From a virus: a stretch of DNA of 22,004 nt. The stretch's first letter is position 1, and every line of letters begins with the position of its first letter. This document shows, piece after piece, positions 5,083-12,280 of this stretch. The stretch lies in IMG/VR virus record IMGVR_UViG_3300032006_000103, positions 1-22,004 of that record; one strand, given 5' to 3'. Under the pieces are notes generated by a model that worked only from the letters and a program-made list of their open reading frames with translations, was not told the origin of the DNA and made no database searches. Made by a program: the position numbers and the translations under genes.

Positions 5083-5658
5083 ATGAGAAAACTAATTGCA
5101 TTGACTGGTACGGCATTTTCTGGGAAGTCAACGATAGCTAAAGAGTTAACTCGTTATGGCTATGTTCGCAAGAAAATGAGTCAGACATTAAAGAACATGT
5201 TATTGCAGATCCCTGGTGTTACAGAGGAGATGACTGAAGGAAGTTTAAAAGAGACTCCTCAAACTATATTAGGTGGAAAGACTCCTCGTTACGCTATGCA
5301 GTCATTGGGTACTGAATGGGGAAGAGATACTATTTTTAGAAGGATATGGTTGGAGTCATGGAAGCGCAGCATTATAGGAGTTCCAAAAGTAGTGGTAGAG
5401 GATTTACGCTTTCCTAATGAAGCTGAACTCATCAGGGAGCTTGGTGGTGAAATTTGGAGGGTCACTAGGGAGGAGGTCATTTCTAGTGATCACAAAAGTG
5501 AAGTTGAAATGAAGCAAATCAGCCCTGACATTGTAATTAAGAATGAGGGTGACTTGGATAGTTTGCATCTTATGTTAACGGGTATTATGTCTGACCAGCA
5601 AGAAGACGAATGGTCTGGGGAGGATTGTCATCCTTCATATTTACACAAAGTTAGCTAG
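5083..5658 (+). CDS. Deoxynucleoside monophosphate kinase
   Basis: This 191-residue protein starts at 5083 (GGTGGAGCAT before ATG); the longer frame from 4966 would read through structured non-coding DNA. The N-terminus MRKLIALTGTAFSGKST carries a P-loop (GTAFSGKST, residues 9-17) for ATP binding. The segment LGGKTPRYAMQSLGTEWGRD and the following Trp-rich helix match phage T4 gp1-type dNMP kinases, which phosphorylate dNMPs to dNDPs for phage DNA synthesis. VVVEDLRFPNEAELIRELGG is the conserved second acidic/strand region, followed by WRVTRE. It is the first coding gene after the strong promoter. Family assignment is sure; which dNMPs are used cannot be read. The C-terminal 25 residues (DQQEDEWSGEDCHPS) are an acidic extension that is probably not catalytic. 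Confidence 0.88.
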   Translation: MRKLIALTGTAFSGKSTIAKELTRYGYVRKKMSQTLKNMLLQIPGVTEEMTEGSLKETPQTILGGKTPRYAMQSLGTEWGRDTIFRRIWLESWKRSIIGVPKVVVEDLRFPNEAELIRELGGEIWRVTREEVISSDHKSEVEMKQISPDIVIKNEGDLDSLHLMLTGIMSDQQEDEWSGEDCHPSYLHKVS

Positions 5659-5662
5659 TGGT

Positions 5663-5854
5663 ATGAATAAGCAGCGCATTGTCATTGAGAACGAGGAGAT
5701 ACTTCTTCGTATTCTTTCTGACCTCTTGAATATCAGCAAGGAAAGATTGCAGGTTGAAAGGGATATGCGTGACATTCATGTTGATTTATTACAGTTAATG
5801 CGTGAACTTACGGAAAGTACCCAAGAGATCGCCAGCAGAATGCCTTACTTCTAA
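5663..5854 (+). CDS. Hypothetical helical protein, 63 aa
   Basis: It begins four bases after the kinase stop, with no clear ribosome binding site (TAGTGGTATG), so translation probably depends on coupling to the kinase gene. The product is one long charged helix (ENEEILLRILSDLLN, then KERLQVERDMRDIHVDLLQL) with leucine spacing suited to a coiled coil or dimer. No function is recognisable. The frame has no competing gene on either strand. Confidence 0.6.
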   Translation: MNKQRIVIENEEILLRILSDLLNISKERLQVERDMRDIHVDLLQLMRELTESTQEIASRMPYF

Positions 5855-5909
5855 TGTTTAGAAAGCTGAGGCATTGGTCCCATGTGCAGGTTTATCTCTG
5901 GTACTTTAC

Positions 5910-6470
5910 ATGGAAGATGTCAAAGGTAAGAAGGCTGATGAAAAGTTTTGCTGCAGGTGTCGTCAATTTGTTTCGCTGACAGGTTTTCATAAAGACAGGA
6001 ATAGAGCAGACGGATTAAAGTATATATGCAAGTCATGTATAAGGTTAGTCTCCAAGAAGCGTTACAAGAGTCGTAAGGAATTAAGTGAGCGTGAGGGTTA
6101 TTGCATTCGTTACAACTGTCGTTTCAAAGCTGGTAAGCCTGGTGGTTTATGTGCCATGCATTTTTTTAAGACAGCGGCTTCCAGCTTAAAGAACCCTGGC
6201 ATTTGGAAGGAGTTGGAAGAGTTGGCAGAAAAGCAGGACTATGTTTGTGTTCTTACTGGTGACAAGTTGGTAGCTGGTGTCAACATGAGTTTGGATCATA
6301 TAAAGCCAATTAGCAAGTACCCGGAGCTGGTTAATGATTTGGATAACATGCAATGGGTAACAAAGTGGGCCAATATATCGAAGTACGATATTACGGTTAA
6401 GGATTTTATTTTAAATTGCTCTAAGGTTGTGAAAATTTTTGAAGAGAAACATAAAGATTCGACTGTCTAG
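5910..6470 (+). CDS. HNH endonuclease with N-terminal zinc finger
   Basis: I start this at the ATG at 5910 (186 aa). A longer frame could begin at a TTG at 5874, but family members begin shortly before the first zinc knuckle. Residues 14-43 carry CCRC and CKSC (CxxC pairs C14/C17 and C40/C43) around FHKDRNRADGLKYI, the usual N-terminal finger of phage HNH enzymes. A second cluster follows (C65, C70, C81, H84). The nuclease core is VCVLTGD then SLDHIKPISK (D129-H130), with NMQWV and the Asn-containing WANISK near 146-158. Such enzymes nick or cut DNA and are often selfish homing genes, or serve in packaging when near terminase and portal. No terminase gene is adjacent here, so a free-standing homing type is more likely, but this is inference. 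Confidence 0.85.
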   Translation: MEDVKGKKADEKFCCRCRQFVSLTGFHKDRNRADGLKYICKSCIRLVSKKRYKSRKELSEREGYCIRYNCRFKAGKPGGLCAMHFFKTAASSLKNPGIWKELEELAEKQDYVCVLTGDKLVAGVNMSLDHIKPISKYPELVNDLDNMQWVTKWANISKYDITVKDFILNCSKVVKIFEEKHKDSTV

Positions 6471-6479
6471 GGTTTCGTT

Positions 6480-6503
6480 TAGGGTTGGAGAACCCTATTT
6501 TTA
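6480..6503 (+). terminator. Weak intrinsic terminator after HNH gene
   Basis: TAGGGTT-GGAG-AACCCTA (6480-6497) is a perfect 7-base-pair hairpin followed by a T-rich stretch (TTTTTAT-like). It lies ten bases after the HNH stop codon. The stem is short, so it may only attenuate. Confidence 0.5.
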
Positions 6504-6572
6504 TATTGTATGGGAATTTTTTATAGATAACAGGCGTTATAGCAGGGGTTCACATTTCCCCTTTTCTACATC

Positions 6573-6842
6573 ATGAGACTTCCTAAACTTGTAAAGGGAG
6601 AAAAGTATTACGTTGAATGGGATGACACCATGATCCGTAGTGACTGGAGTGATGATGATACGGAAGACTTGCTTAAGGAATCTCCTACTGTAAGATTCAT
6701 GGGCTGGTTTTCAAAGCGCGATAAAGATGCAATAGTATTTGTTCTTCATGGAGACATCCCACCAGGGAAAGTAGTAGGCGAAAGAATAAAAGTGCCAAAA
6801 GGGATGATTCGTAGAATAAAAAAGCTGTCATTTATTGAATGA
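6573..6842 (+). CDS. Hypothetical protein, 89 aa
   Basis: The product (MRLPKLVKGEKYYVEWDDTM...) is beta-rich, with an acidic loop (SDWSDDDTEDLL) and strands such as TVRFMGWFSKRD and DAIVFVLHGDIPPG, which gives the look of a small SH3-like or beta-barrel fold; the C-terminus is basic (VPKGMIRRIKKL). No family is recognised. No AGGAG-type site precedes the ATG; instead a short hairpin AGGGG...CCCCT (6544-6562) sits 10 bases before it, so expression may be low or structure-controlled. The frame is open and continuous with no overlap, which supports it being real. Confidence 0.65.
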   Translation: MRLPKLVKGEKYYVEWDDTMIRSDWSDDDTEDLLKESPTVRFMGWFSKRDKDAIVFVLHGDIPPGKVVGERIKVPKGMIRRIKKLSFIE

Positions 6843-6864
6843 CGTATTTTAAAACTAAGGGCTA

Positions 6865-7008
6865 ATGTTAATGGCTATAATTTATGATAAACTTATCAGC
6901 AAGCTGAAAGCCTTAGTTGCTGAAAGCTTTAGTGGGAGTATTACAATACATTTCTCTGAGGGCAGTTTGATGAAGCTTGAGATCAGGGAAGTGACAAGAA
7001 ATTTATAG
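6865..7008 (+). CDS. Small peptide, 47 aa
   Basis: Begins at the ATG at 6865 (AAGGGCTA just upstream), with a second possible ATG at 6871, and ends at TAG 7006-7008. The peptide (MLMAIIYDKLISKLKALVAE...) has an N-terminal amphipathic helix, then two short strands (GSITIHFSEG, LMKLEIREVTRN). It resembles nothing I can name. It fills the gap between the 89-residue gene and the terminator before the portal, and its stop is close to that terminator, as expected for the last gene of a transcript. Confidence 0.5.
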   Translation: MLMAIIYDKLISKLKALVAESFSGSITIHFSEGSLMKLEIREVTRNL

Positions 7009-7031
7009 CAGTTAGCCTATCTAACGTACAG

Positions 7032-7079
7032 ACGGCTAGTTGGGAAGACAAGTGTCTTCTCTTCTAGTCGTTTTTTTTT
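7032..7079 (+). terminator. Strong intrinsic terminator just before the portal gene
   Basis: ACGGCTAG ... CTAGTCGT forms the outer stem (one G-T pair) and GAAGAC-AAGT-GTCTTC the inner stem (7032-7071), followed by nine T (7071-7079). It ends one base before the portal gene's ribosome binding site GGAG, so read-through or a hidden promoter is required for the head genes. It separates the accessory block from the structural block. Confidence 0.88.
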
Positions 7080-7088
7080 GGAGTAAAC

Positions 7089-9359
7089 ATGGCGCAGGAG
7101 TTATCGGAGAATCAAATATCTGGTGGAACGCCAGCCCGTGCTGAAGGTGAGCGCAAGGATGTAGTCAAGCAGGCTTCTGTTCCAAGCAAGCTTGCTAGTG
7201 GTGACGTTATAAAGAAACCAAAAGTTCCCGTTGAGCCTGCCATTGACAAGAGGGTGGATGTTCCTCATTTGCTTAATTACCTGCAGGAGTCTGTACAACG
7301 CAGTATTGATGCGAGATCTGAATGGCAGGACAATTTGGAGATCTGGTACAAGCAATACAAGGGTGTTGTTAATGAAAAAAGTTTTCCTTGGGAAGGTTGC
7401 TCCAACCTGCATATCCCTATAACGGGGATCATCGTTGATACATTGGTCAGTCGAATGATCAATCCTATCTTTGGAACGCAGCCGTTTGTAACGGCTAGAG
7501 GGGTGAGCGAATCTGTACAGCAGGCTGCTCCACCTAACGGGGGGGACGATTCCCCCCGTATTCCTTTTGAGTCTGACAATGAGCAGGCAAACAATGTTGA
7601 ACACATGCTTGATTTTGTTTTAAGCAAGCGCATCCAGGTTTATCCGAAAGTTCAGGACTGGGTTCGCGAGGCTTTTATTTATGGGCGTGGTGTCATGAAG
7701 ATTGTTTGGCGCAAGGATGTTCGTAATTATTCCCGTAAGTTGAGCAAGTTTCAGGTTGAGGAGGAAATTGCATTTTACCAGCAAAGGGTCCAGTCAGGGG
7801 ACATGAATCCGTCAACACTTGAGTTCTTGGATCAGATGACATTTATTGCTGACAGTCATGATTGGGATGCAAAGCCATTCGTAACAATTGATCGCGAAGA
7901 GGTAACGTATGACAATCCAGACTGGGTGTTTATTCCTGTTGAAGACTTTATATATCATCCAAGAGCAATTGACATAGATTCATCTCCTTATGTAGGGCAT
8001 AGATTCAGGCGCGATTACGATGACCTTTTAAAATCGCAGGATGCTGGCATTTACCAGAATATCGATCAGGTAAATCCCATGAATACGGATAGCGGTAACA
8101 TTATTTCCGCTCATGGTGAAAATCTTTTGAAGGATGTACAAACTCTTGAAGAGGGTTACGAAGATGTTCCGCAGGAAGCGGAAGACCATCTAGAAGAAAT
8201 AGAGCTTATAGAGTTTCACGGCAAGTACGACATTGATGATGATGGAAGGATGGAGGACATTGTTGCCACCTTCTGTCCTAAACAGAATATTTTACTCTCT
8301 GCTAGAGAGTCTGATTTGTTGCACGGTAAAAAACCGTTTGCAGAAATAAAGATGTTTCCCGTTCCTGGGCGATTCGAGTCCCAAGGTGTCCCCGAAATTA
8401 TTACTGACCTCCAGCAAGAACTCAATGATATCCACAATCAACGTATCGATAACGGTACGATCACCAACGCGGTCATGTTTTGGTATGACCCCAATTCGGA
8501 TGTAGATCCAGAAATACACCGACCCGGCCCAGGAATGGGATTCCCAGCAGGCCCGAATCAGATAGGCATCTTACAAACAGGTGACGTTAAGTTTTCTTCC
8601 TTTAGAGAAGAAGAGCTAGTCAGGCGATTAATCCAAGATCGCATTGGAGTTTCCGATTTTGCTATTGGCAATGATGCCACTGCTATTCAAAACAAAACTG
8701 CAACGGGTGTAAGTGCAATAGTAAACGAAGGTAACCAGCGTTTGGAGATGATGCTTCGCAATGTTGCCGTAGGTTTAAACGAAGCTTGTTTGCAAACGCT
8801 TCAACTTCTACAGCAATTTGGTAAGGATGAAATCTTTTTCAGGGTAGCAGAGGGTGCGAAAACTTCTTTGCGTAAGTTATCTGCACGGGAAATTCAGGGG
8901 CAGTATGACATAGACATAGCAGCCAACTCTGTAAATACAAACAGGCTAATGCAGTTAAATGAGATTCAACAGCAGTTGGAAGTGGCATTAAGGGCTGGTC
9001 CTGAATATGTAAATGTTTCTCCTTTAATTAAGGAGTTCATGCGTAAGTCTGGATCTAGGATGGCAGATGAGATTTCAGTTCCAGAGAGTGAAGCTGTTCT
9101 AAGAAAGGCATCAGCAAATCCCAATATTCTTATGGCTTTAAAACAGCAGGTAGACCAACTGGCTATGCAGGCCGGGTTGATCCAGCCTCCTCCTCCTCAA
9201 GAGCAAGGACAGCCACAGCCTGCACAGCCTACTCAACCACAGGGTGGCGGTGTGGATCTGCAGGGGATTATTCAGCAATTGGGTCCAGTTATTCAGCAAC
9301 TATTTGGTGGTGGACAACAGCAACAACAACAGCCTCCACCACCAACACCATTAATATAG
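7089..9359 (+). CDS. Portal protein
   Basis: A 756-residue protein beginning behind TTTGGAGTAAAC. The portal is the dodecameric ring at one capsid vertex through which DNA is pumped and to which the tail attaches. The region around residue 100 (KSFPWEGCSNLHIPI) is characteristic of this podovirus/siphovirus portal family. Others are WVREAFIYGRGVMKIVWRKD, the Asp-rich central loop (GKYDIDDDGRMEDIV), GRFESQGVPEIITDLQQELN with the wing/stem helix, and TATGVSAIVNEGNQRLEMML. The last 80 residues are Pro/Gln-rich (QPPPPQEQGQPQPAQP) with six consecutive Gln, a low-complexity tail likely to be flexible inside the capsid. Length is similar to the P22 portal. It heads the head-assembly genes, and no terminase gene precedes it in this window. 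Confidence 0.9.
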   Translation: MAQELSENQISGGTPARAEGERKDVVKQASVPSKLASGDVIKKPKVPVEPAIDKRVDVPHLLNYLQESVQRSIDARSEWQDNLEIWYKQYKGVVNEKSFPWEGCSNLHIPITGIIVDTLVSRMINPIFGTQPFVTARGVSESVQQAAPPNGGDDSPRIPFESDNEQANNVEHMLDFVLSKRIQVYPKVQDWVREAFIYGRGVMKIVWRKDVRNYSRKLSKFQVEEEIAFYQQRVQSGDMNPSTLEFLDQMTFIADSHDWDAKPFVTIDREEVTYDNPDWVFIPVEDFIYHPRAIDIDSSPYVGHRFRRDYDDLLKSQDAGIYQNIDQVNPMNTDSGNIISAHGENLLKDVQTLEEGYEDVPQEAEDHLEEIELIEFHGKYDIDDDGRMEDIVATFCPKQNILLSARESDLLHGKKPFAEIKMFPVPGRFESQGVPEIITDLQQELNDIHNQRIDNGTITNAVMFWYDPNSDVDPEIHRPGPGMGFPAGPNQIGILQTGDVKFSSFREEELVRRLIQDRIGVSDFAIGNDATAIQNKTATGVSAIVNEGNQRLEMMLRNVAVGLNEACLQTLQLLQQFGKDEIFFRVAEGAKTSLRKLSAREIQGQYDIDIAANSVNTNRLMQLNEIQQQLEVALRAGPEYVNVSPLIKEFMRKSGSRMADEISVPESEAVLRKASANPNILMALKQQVDQLAMQAGLIQPPPPQEQGQPQPAQPTQPQGGGVDLQGIIQQLGPVIQQLFGGGQQQQQQPPPPTPLI

Positions 9360-9368
9360 GAGAGCAAA

Positions 9369-9704
9369 ATGGTTTTACCAGCAGTAGCAAGAATGGGTTC
9401 AGCGGCATATAAAGCATGGAAGGCAGCTAAAAGGGCTTCAGCAGCAAGCAGGAATAAGGGAGCAGCAGCCAGAGTTTCAGGTAGGAAGCCTGTTGCTGAC
9501 AAGACTGTAGAGATCCCAAAGAAGCCGCAAACAAAAGGGCCATTGACAAAACCCCAGAAGGTTAGAGGTGGACCAAAAAGCAAGGCAGATCAGGTGAGGG
9601 ATAAGTATGCAAAGGATTGGAAGCCTACTAAACCTAAAGCCAGTGCAAAGCCTGCGCCTAAGCCTAAGTCTAAATCTAAAAAGGGTAAGAAGAAAAAGAA
9701 ATAA
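9369..9704 (+). CDS. Highly lysine-rich protein, 111 aa
   Basis: Starts at 9369 with ATAGGAGAGCAAA upstream, nine bases after the portal stop. The protein is extremely basic: an Ala/Lys helix (AAYKAWKAAKRASAASRNKG), a Pro/Lys middle (EIPKKPQTKGPLTKPQK) and a tail of repeated KPK/KSK ending in GKKKKK. This composition is like that of virion proteins or nucleoid-like factors that neutralise DNA charge, but that role is inference. Being between portal and scaffold suggests packaging with the head. A parallel open frame over the same bases is caused by its A-rich repeats. Confidence 0.75.
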   Translation: MVLPAVARMGSAAYKAWKAAKRASAASRNKGAAARVSGRKPVADKTVEIPKKPQTKGPLTKPQKVRGGPKSKADQVRDKYAKDWKPTKPKASAKPAPKPKSKSKKGKKKKK

Positions 9705-9716
9705 AGGAGTCTTTGC

Positions 9717-9953
9717 ATGGAGCGAAAACGTAAATCTTATAAGCCTGATAAGCCAGATCCAAAAAGGAGTAATGCACGTTACAAACCTGATAAGCCAGAT
9801 CCAAAAAGGAGTAATGCACGTTATAAGCCTGAAAAAATACATAGGGCTAAACCTAGAGATCCAAGCAAGCCCCCACATGAAACTCCCGTTGGTTATAGGT
9901 GGGGCAAAAATAAATCAGGGAAGTATGCTTGGATTAAGAAGAAAAAGAAATAG
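9717..9953 (+). CDS. Lysine-rich protein with tandem 14-residue repeat, 78 aa
   Basis: Starts at 9717 with AAAGGAGTCTTTGC. After MERKRKS come two identical 14-residue units, YKPDKPDPKRSNAR (residues 8-21 and 22-35), then a partial third (YKPEK). The C-terminal part ends VGYRWGKNKSGKYAWIKKKKK split at the Gly-Lys pairs, with aromatic residues interspersed. The protein is strongly basic like its upstream neighbour, so both may bind DNA or polyanions in the capsid. The repeat is a recent DNA duplication (see the repeat entry). No known domain is present. Confidence 0.72.
   Translation: MERKRKSYKPDKPDPKRSNARYKPDKPDPKRSNARYKPEKIHRAKPRDPSKPPHETPVGYRWGKNKSGKYAWIKKKKK
9738..9821 (+). repeat. Two tandem 42-base repeats inside the lysine-rich gene
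   Basis: Units at 9738-9779 and 9780-9821 differ at only two bases (TATAAG versus TACAAA at the start). Each encodes YKPDKPDPKRSNAR. Near-identity suggests a recent in-frame duplication. Copy number probably varies among related phages. Confidence 0.92.
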
Positions 9954-10229
9954 ATGATTAATAAATACCTTCGCGTATCAAAGTCTCCTGAAGAAAAGGA
10001 GCAGCATTTAAGAAAACTTGCTGGCGTGATTAACACTCCACACTGGCAAGAGGTCAGAGAAGAGATGGAAGATGCTTTGATCAAGGGATACGAAAGGTTT
10101 GATGAGTGTGAAACTTATGAACAGTTCATCAGGGTTCAAGGAGAAATACTGGCAATCAAACGATTGGCAAACTTGAACGGGTTGATGAACATTGTCGCAT
10201 CAAGGCGACACAGGATTCGTACCCCTTAA
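9954..10229 (+). CDS. Hypothetical helical protein, 91 aa
   Basis: The ATG at 9954 directly follows the stop TAG of the previous gene, with no ribosome binding site of its own except a weak A-rich stretch, so translation is probably coupled. The protein is wholly helical and charged (SPEEKEQHLRKLAGVINTPH, then VREEMEDALIKGYERFDECE) with a basic C-terminus (VASRRHRIRTP). In phages a small helical protein between portal and scaffold is common and may take part in head assembly; I cannot assign this one. Confidence 0.65.
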   Translation: MINKYLRVSKSPEEKEQHLRKLAGVINTPHWQEVREEMEDALIKGYERFDECETYEQFIRVQGEILAIKRLANLNGLMNIVASRRHRIRTP

Positions 10230-10250
10230 GGTACAGACTAGGAGTCAAAA

Positions 10251-11303
10251 ATGCCAGAAACAAAAGAAGTCGTAACGCAGGAAACTACCCCGGTAAGTAT
10301 TGAGGATTCGGCTCCTCAAGAAGAGGTAGATTTAAGTGCCGTTGAAAATAATGCATCCGAAATGGGACATACGTTACCTATTTCCGATGACGTTTCTCCT
10401 GGTGACCTCGACTGGTCTGACATGAGTTCCATAGAGGAATTTGACCAGATCGCAGCTCAAAGGGGAGTTGGCCCACAAGTTCAGGAACAAGCAGAAGAAG
10501 TAGTTGAAGAACCTGCCCCTGAACAGCCACAGGCAGAAGGGTTGACCGATGGTATGTCGAAGCGTATTGCCAAACTGAAAAAGCAGGAGCAGCAAAAGCT
10601 TGCAGGCAAGGATGAGGTTATAGCTGAGAAGGACGCTATTATCGCTGCCAGAGAGCAGCAGATACAGCAACTTCAGTCTATGACCAAGGAGTTCCAAGAT
10701 TTGCAAAGCTCTTATGTACCACCTGAAGGAGATGTTGCTGAATTGGACAAACAGATTGCTGCAATGGATGCACAGTTGCAGGATGAAGGGGATACTTTTA
10801 CAGCAGCAGAAGTTGCACAGCATGTTCAGAAACGTCAAGACTTGGTAACAAAACGATCAGAGACTTCGCAAGCGCAGTCTAATGCACAACAAATTCTGCA
10901 AAAGCAGAAAACAATGAGAGCGCAGTCTGATCAGTTTGTTAGGGAAAATTATGATTTTGTTAATGATCCCAACAGTGAATATTACAAGGCGTTGAAGAAT
11001 CAAGCTTACCCAATGTTGGAAAACATCATTGGGCCTCACTTCAAGAATCATCCACAGGATATGGTTATAGCTGCCGAATTGAGTAAGTTGATGGTAGACG
11101 CAAATAAATATCAACAATTGTTAGGAAACCGTCCTGCCCCACGGCAGGAGGCAGCTCCTATGGCAGGCAATGTTACTCCACAGCCGCAAGCCAGCCAGAA
11201 AAGACAGCCAAGTTTTAGAGAGGCTGCTGCAGGAATGCGTGGTGGGGATGTAAGTCAGTTTGCCAGGTTGCTGACTGATCGTGGTCATACATGGCGACCC
11301 TAG
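10251..11303 (+). CDS. Capsid scaffolding protein
   Basis: A 350-residue protein starting behind TAGGAGTCAAAA. The first 100 residues are acidic and disordered (EEVVEEPAPEQPQAEG), then a long coiled coil from about 103 to 225 (for example AKLKKQEQQKLAGKDEVIAE and AREQQIQQLQSMTKEFQDLQ). A folded C-terminal part with NYDFVNDPNSEYYKALKNQAY follows, and finally a basic Pro/Gln/Ala tail ending FARLLTDRGHTWRP. This plan (acidic start, central coiled coil, basic C-terminus that binds coat protein) and the place just before the capsid gene are those of internal scaffolds that guide procapsid assembly and leave before packaging. No protease is visible nearby, so it may exit intact as in P22. Sequence identity to known scaffolds could not be checked. 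Confidence 0.82.
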   Translation: MPETKEVVTQETTPVSIEDSAPQEEVDLSAVENNASEMGHTLPISDDVSPGDLDWSDMSSIEEFDQIAAQRGVGPQVQEQAEEVVEEPAPEQPQAEGLTDGMSKRIAKLKKQEQQKLAGKDEVIAEKDAIIAAREQQIQQLQSMTKEFQDLQSSYVPPEGDVAELDKQIAAMDAQLQDEGDTFTAAEVAQHVQKRQDLVTKRSETSQAQSNAQQILQKQKTMRAQSDQFVRENYDFVNDPNSEYYKALKNQAYPMLENIIGPHFKNHPQDMVIAAELSKLMVDANKYQQLLGNRPAPRQEAAPMAGNVTPQPQASQKRQPSFREAAAGMRGGDVSQFARLLTDRGHTWRP

Positions 11304-11322
11304 TTAGTTAGGAGAATTTAAA

Positions 11323-12222
11323 ATGGCAGTATTTGAAACATACAATACAGCTACCGCAATACGGGAAGACTTGCTTGATGTCATAGTGAACATCTCGCCT
11401 ACAGAAACTCCCATGTTGAGTGGCTTTAAAAAGTCGAAAGCTAAAGCGACTTTGCATGAGTGGTTAACCGATACATTGGGAACTGCTGATGCAGGGCGAG
11501 TGGCTGAAGGCGCAACCTTTACGAGTCCGACATTAACTGCTCGAACAAGAGTAGGAAATTATTGTCAGATCAACCGTGAAGGTTTTGAAGTATCAGACAC
11601 CTTGGATGCCGTAGATCGTGCAGGCGTAAAGGGTGGTGAGTATGAGTACCAGATGGCGAAAGCATTAAAGATTATGGCTAGGGCAATGGAAGTTGACATT
11701 GTTTCTGGTGTGTCTGCTGCTGGAGCTGCTGCTGGTACTGCAAGACAAACACGCGGTGTACTGAGTTTCATTGCAACTAATGATGAAACGGGTGCTGCTG
11801 GTGGATCTTCTGCGGAAGCTCTGACAGAAGCAATGTACAACGATAGTTTGCAGACCATCTTTGACGCTGGTGGGAACCCAGATACAACTTATGCTAATGG
11901 TTTCCAGAAGCGGAAGATTAGTGCATTCACTGCAAGTCAAACTCGTAACATTGAAGCTTCCAGCAAAAAGTTGATTGCTTCAGTCGATGTTTATGAGTCA
12001 GATTTCGGAATGCAACGTATCATCCTTGACCGTTACATGCAGACGGACAAGTTAGCACAGCTACAAAAGGATATGTGGGGAGTAGCGATGCTGCGCCCTG
12101 TCAAGCATACGCCTATTGCTAAAGTTGGTTCCTCGCGTAGAGGAATGGTGGAAGCTGAGTGGTGTGTTGTTTCGTTAAACGAAGCAGCGTCAGGAAAAGT
12201 CACAGAGCTAACCACAAGTTAA
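11323..12222 (+). CDS. Major capsid protein, SU10-type
   Basis: A 299-residue protein following TTAGGAGAATTTAAA. It starts MAVFETYNTATAIREDLLDV and continues NISPTETPMLSGFKKSKAKA, the characteristic start of the phage SU10/phiEco32-type major head protein (HK97 fold), followed by WLTDTLGTADAGRVAEGATF, NYCQINREGFEVSDTLDAV and the Ala-rich A-domain helix. The segment DVYESDFGMQRIILDRYMQ and the end AEWCVVSLNEAASGKV also fit. About 420 copies would form an icosahedral or elongated shell. No N-terminal delta domain is seen, in keeping with a separate scaffold gene. A hairpin after the stop may set the excess of capsid over downstream products. Confidence 0.88.
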   Translation: MAVFETYNTATAIREDLLDVIVNISPTETPMLSGFKKSKAKATLHEWLTDTLGTADAGRVAEGATFTSPTLTARTRVGNYCQINREGFEVSDTLDAVDRAGVKGGEYEYQMAKALKIMARAMEVDIVSGVSAAGAAAGTARQTRGVLSFIATNDETGAAGGSSAEALTEAMYNDSLQTIFDAGGNPDTTYANGFQKRKISAFTASQTRNIEASSKKLIASVDVYESDFGMQRIILDRYMQTDKLAQLQKDMWGVAMLRPVKHTPIAKVGSSRRGMVEAEWCVVSLNEAASGKVTELTTS

Positions 12223-12228
12223 TAACTA

Positions 12229-12262
12229 GTAGGGGCGAGGGCTTTGTCCCTCCCCCTACATT
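12229..12262 (+). terminator. Hairpin after the capsid gene, attenuator
   Basis: GTAGGGG-C-GAGGG pairs with CCCTC-CCCCTAC (12229-12259): 12 base pairs with a one-base bulge, followed only by ATTAACTATTT rather than a T-run. A strong stem with a weak tail right after the capsid gene is a common arrangement for partial termination or mRNA protection. Confidence 0.65.
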
Positions 12263-12280
12263 AACTATTTAATCAATCAA

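Noticed and set aside
6544-6562. AGGGG...CCCCT hairpin before the 89-residue gene as a terminator or tRNA T-arm
   Set aside because: Stem of five pairs with a nine-base loop and only a short TTTT; too weak to call as a terminator, and no other tRNA arms are present.
9607-9957. A second open frame over the lysine-rich genes, with AAGGAGTAATG inside each 42-base repeat
   Set aside because: The Shine-Dalgarno-like sequence is only two bases from the ATG, too close to work well. The frame is kept open by A-rich codons of the real genes.
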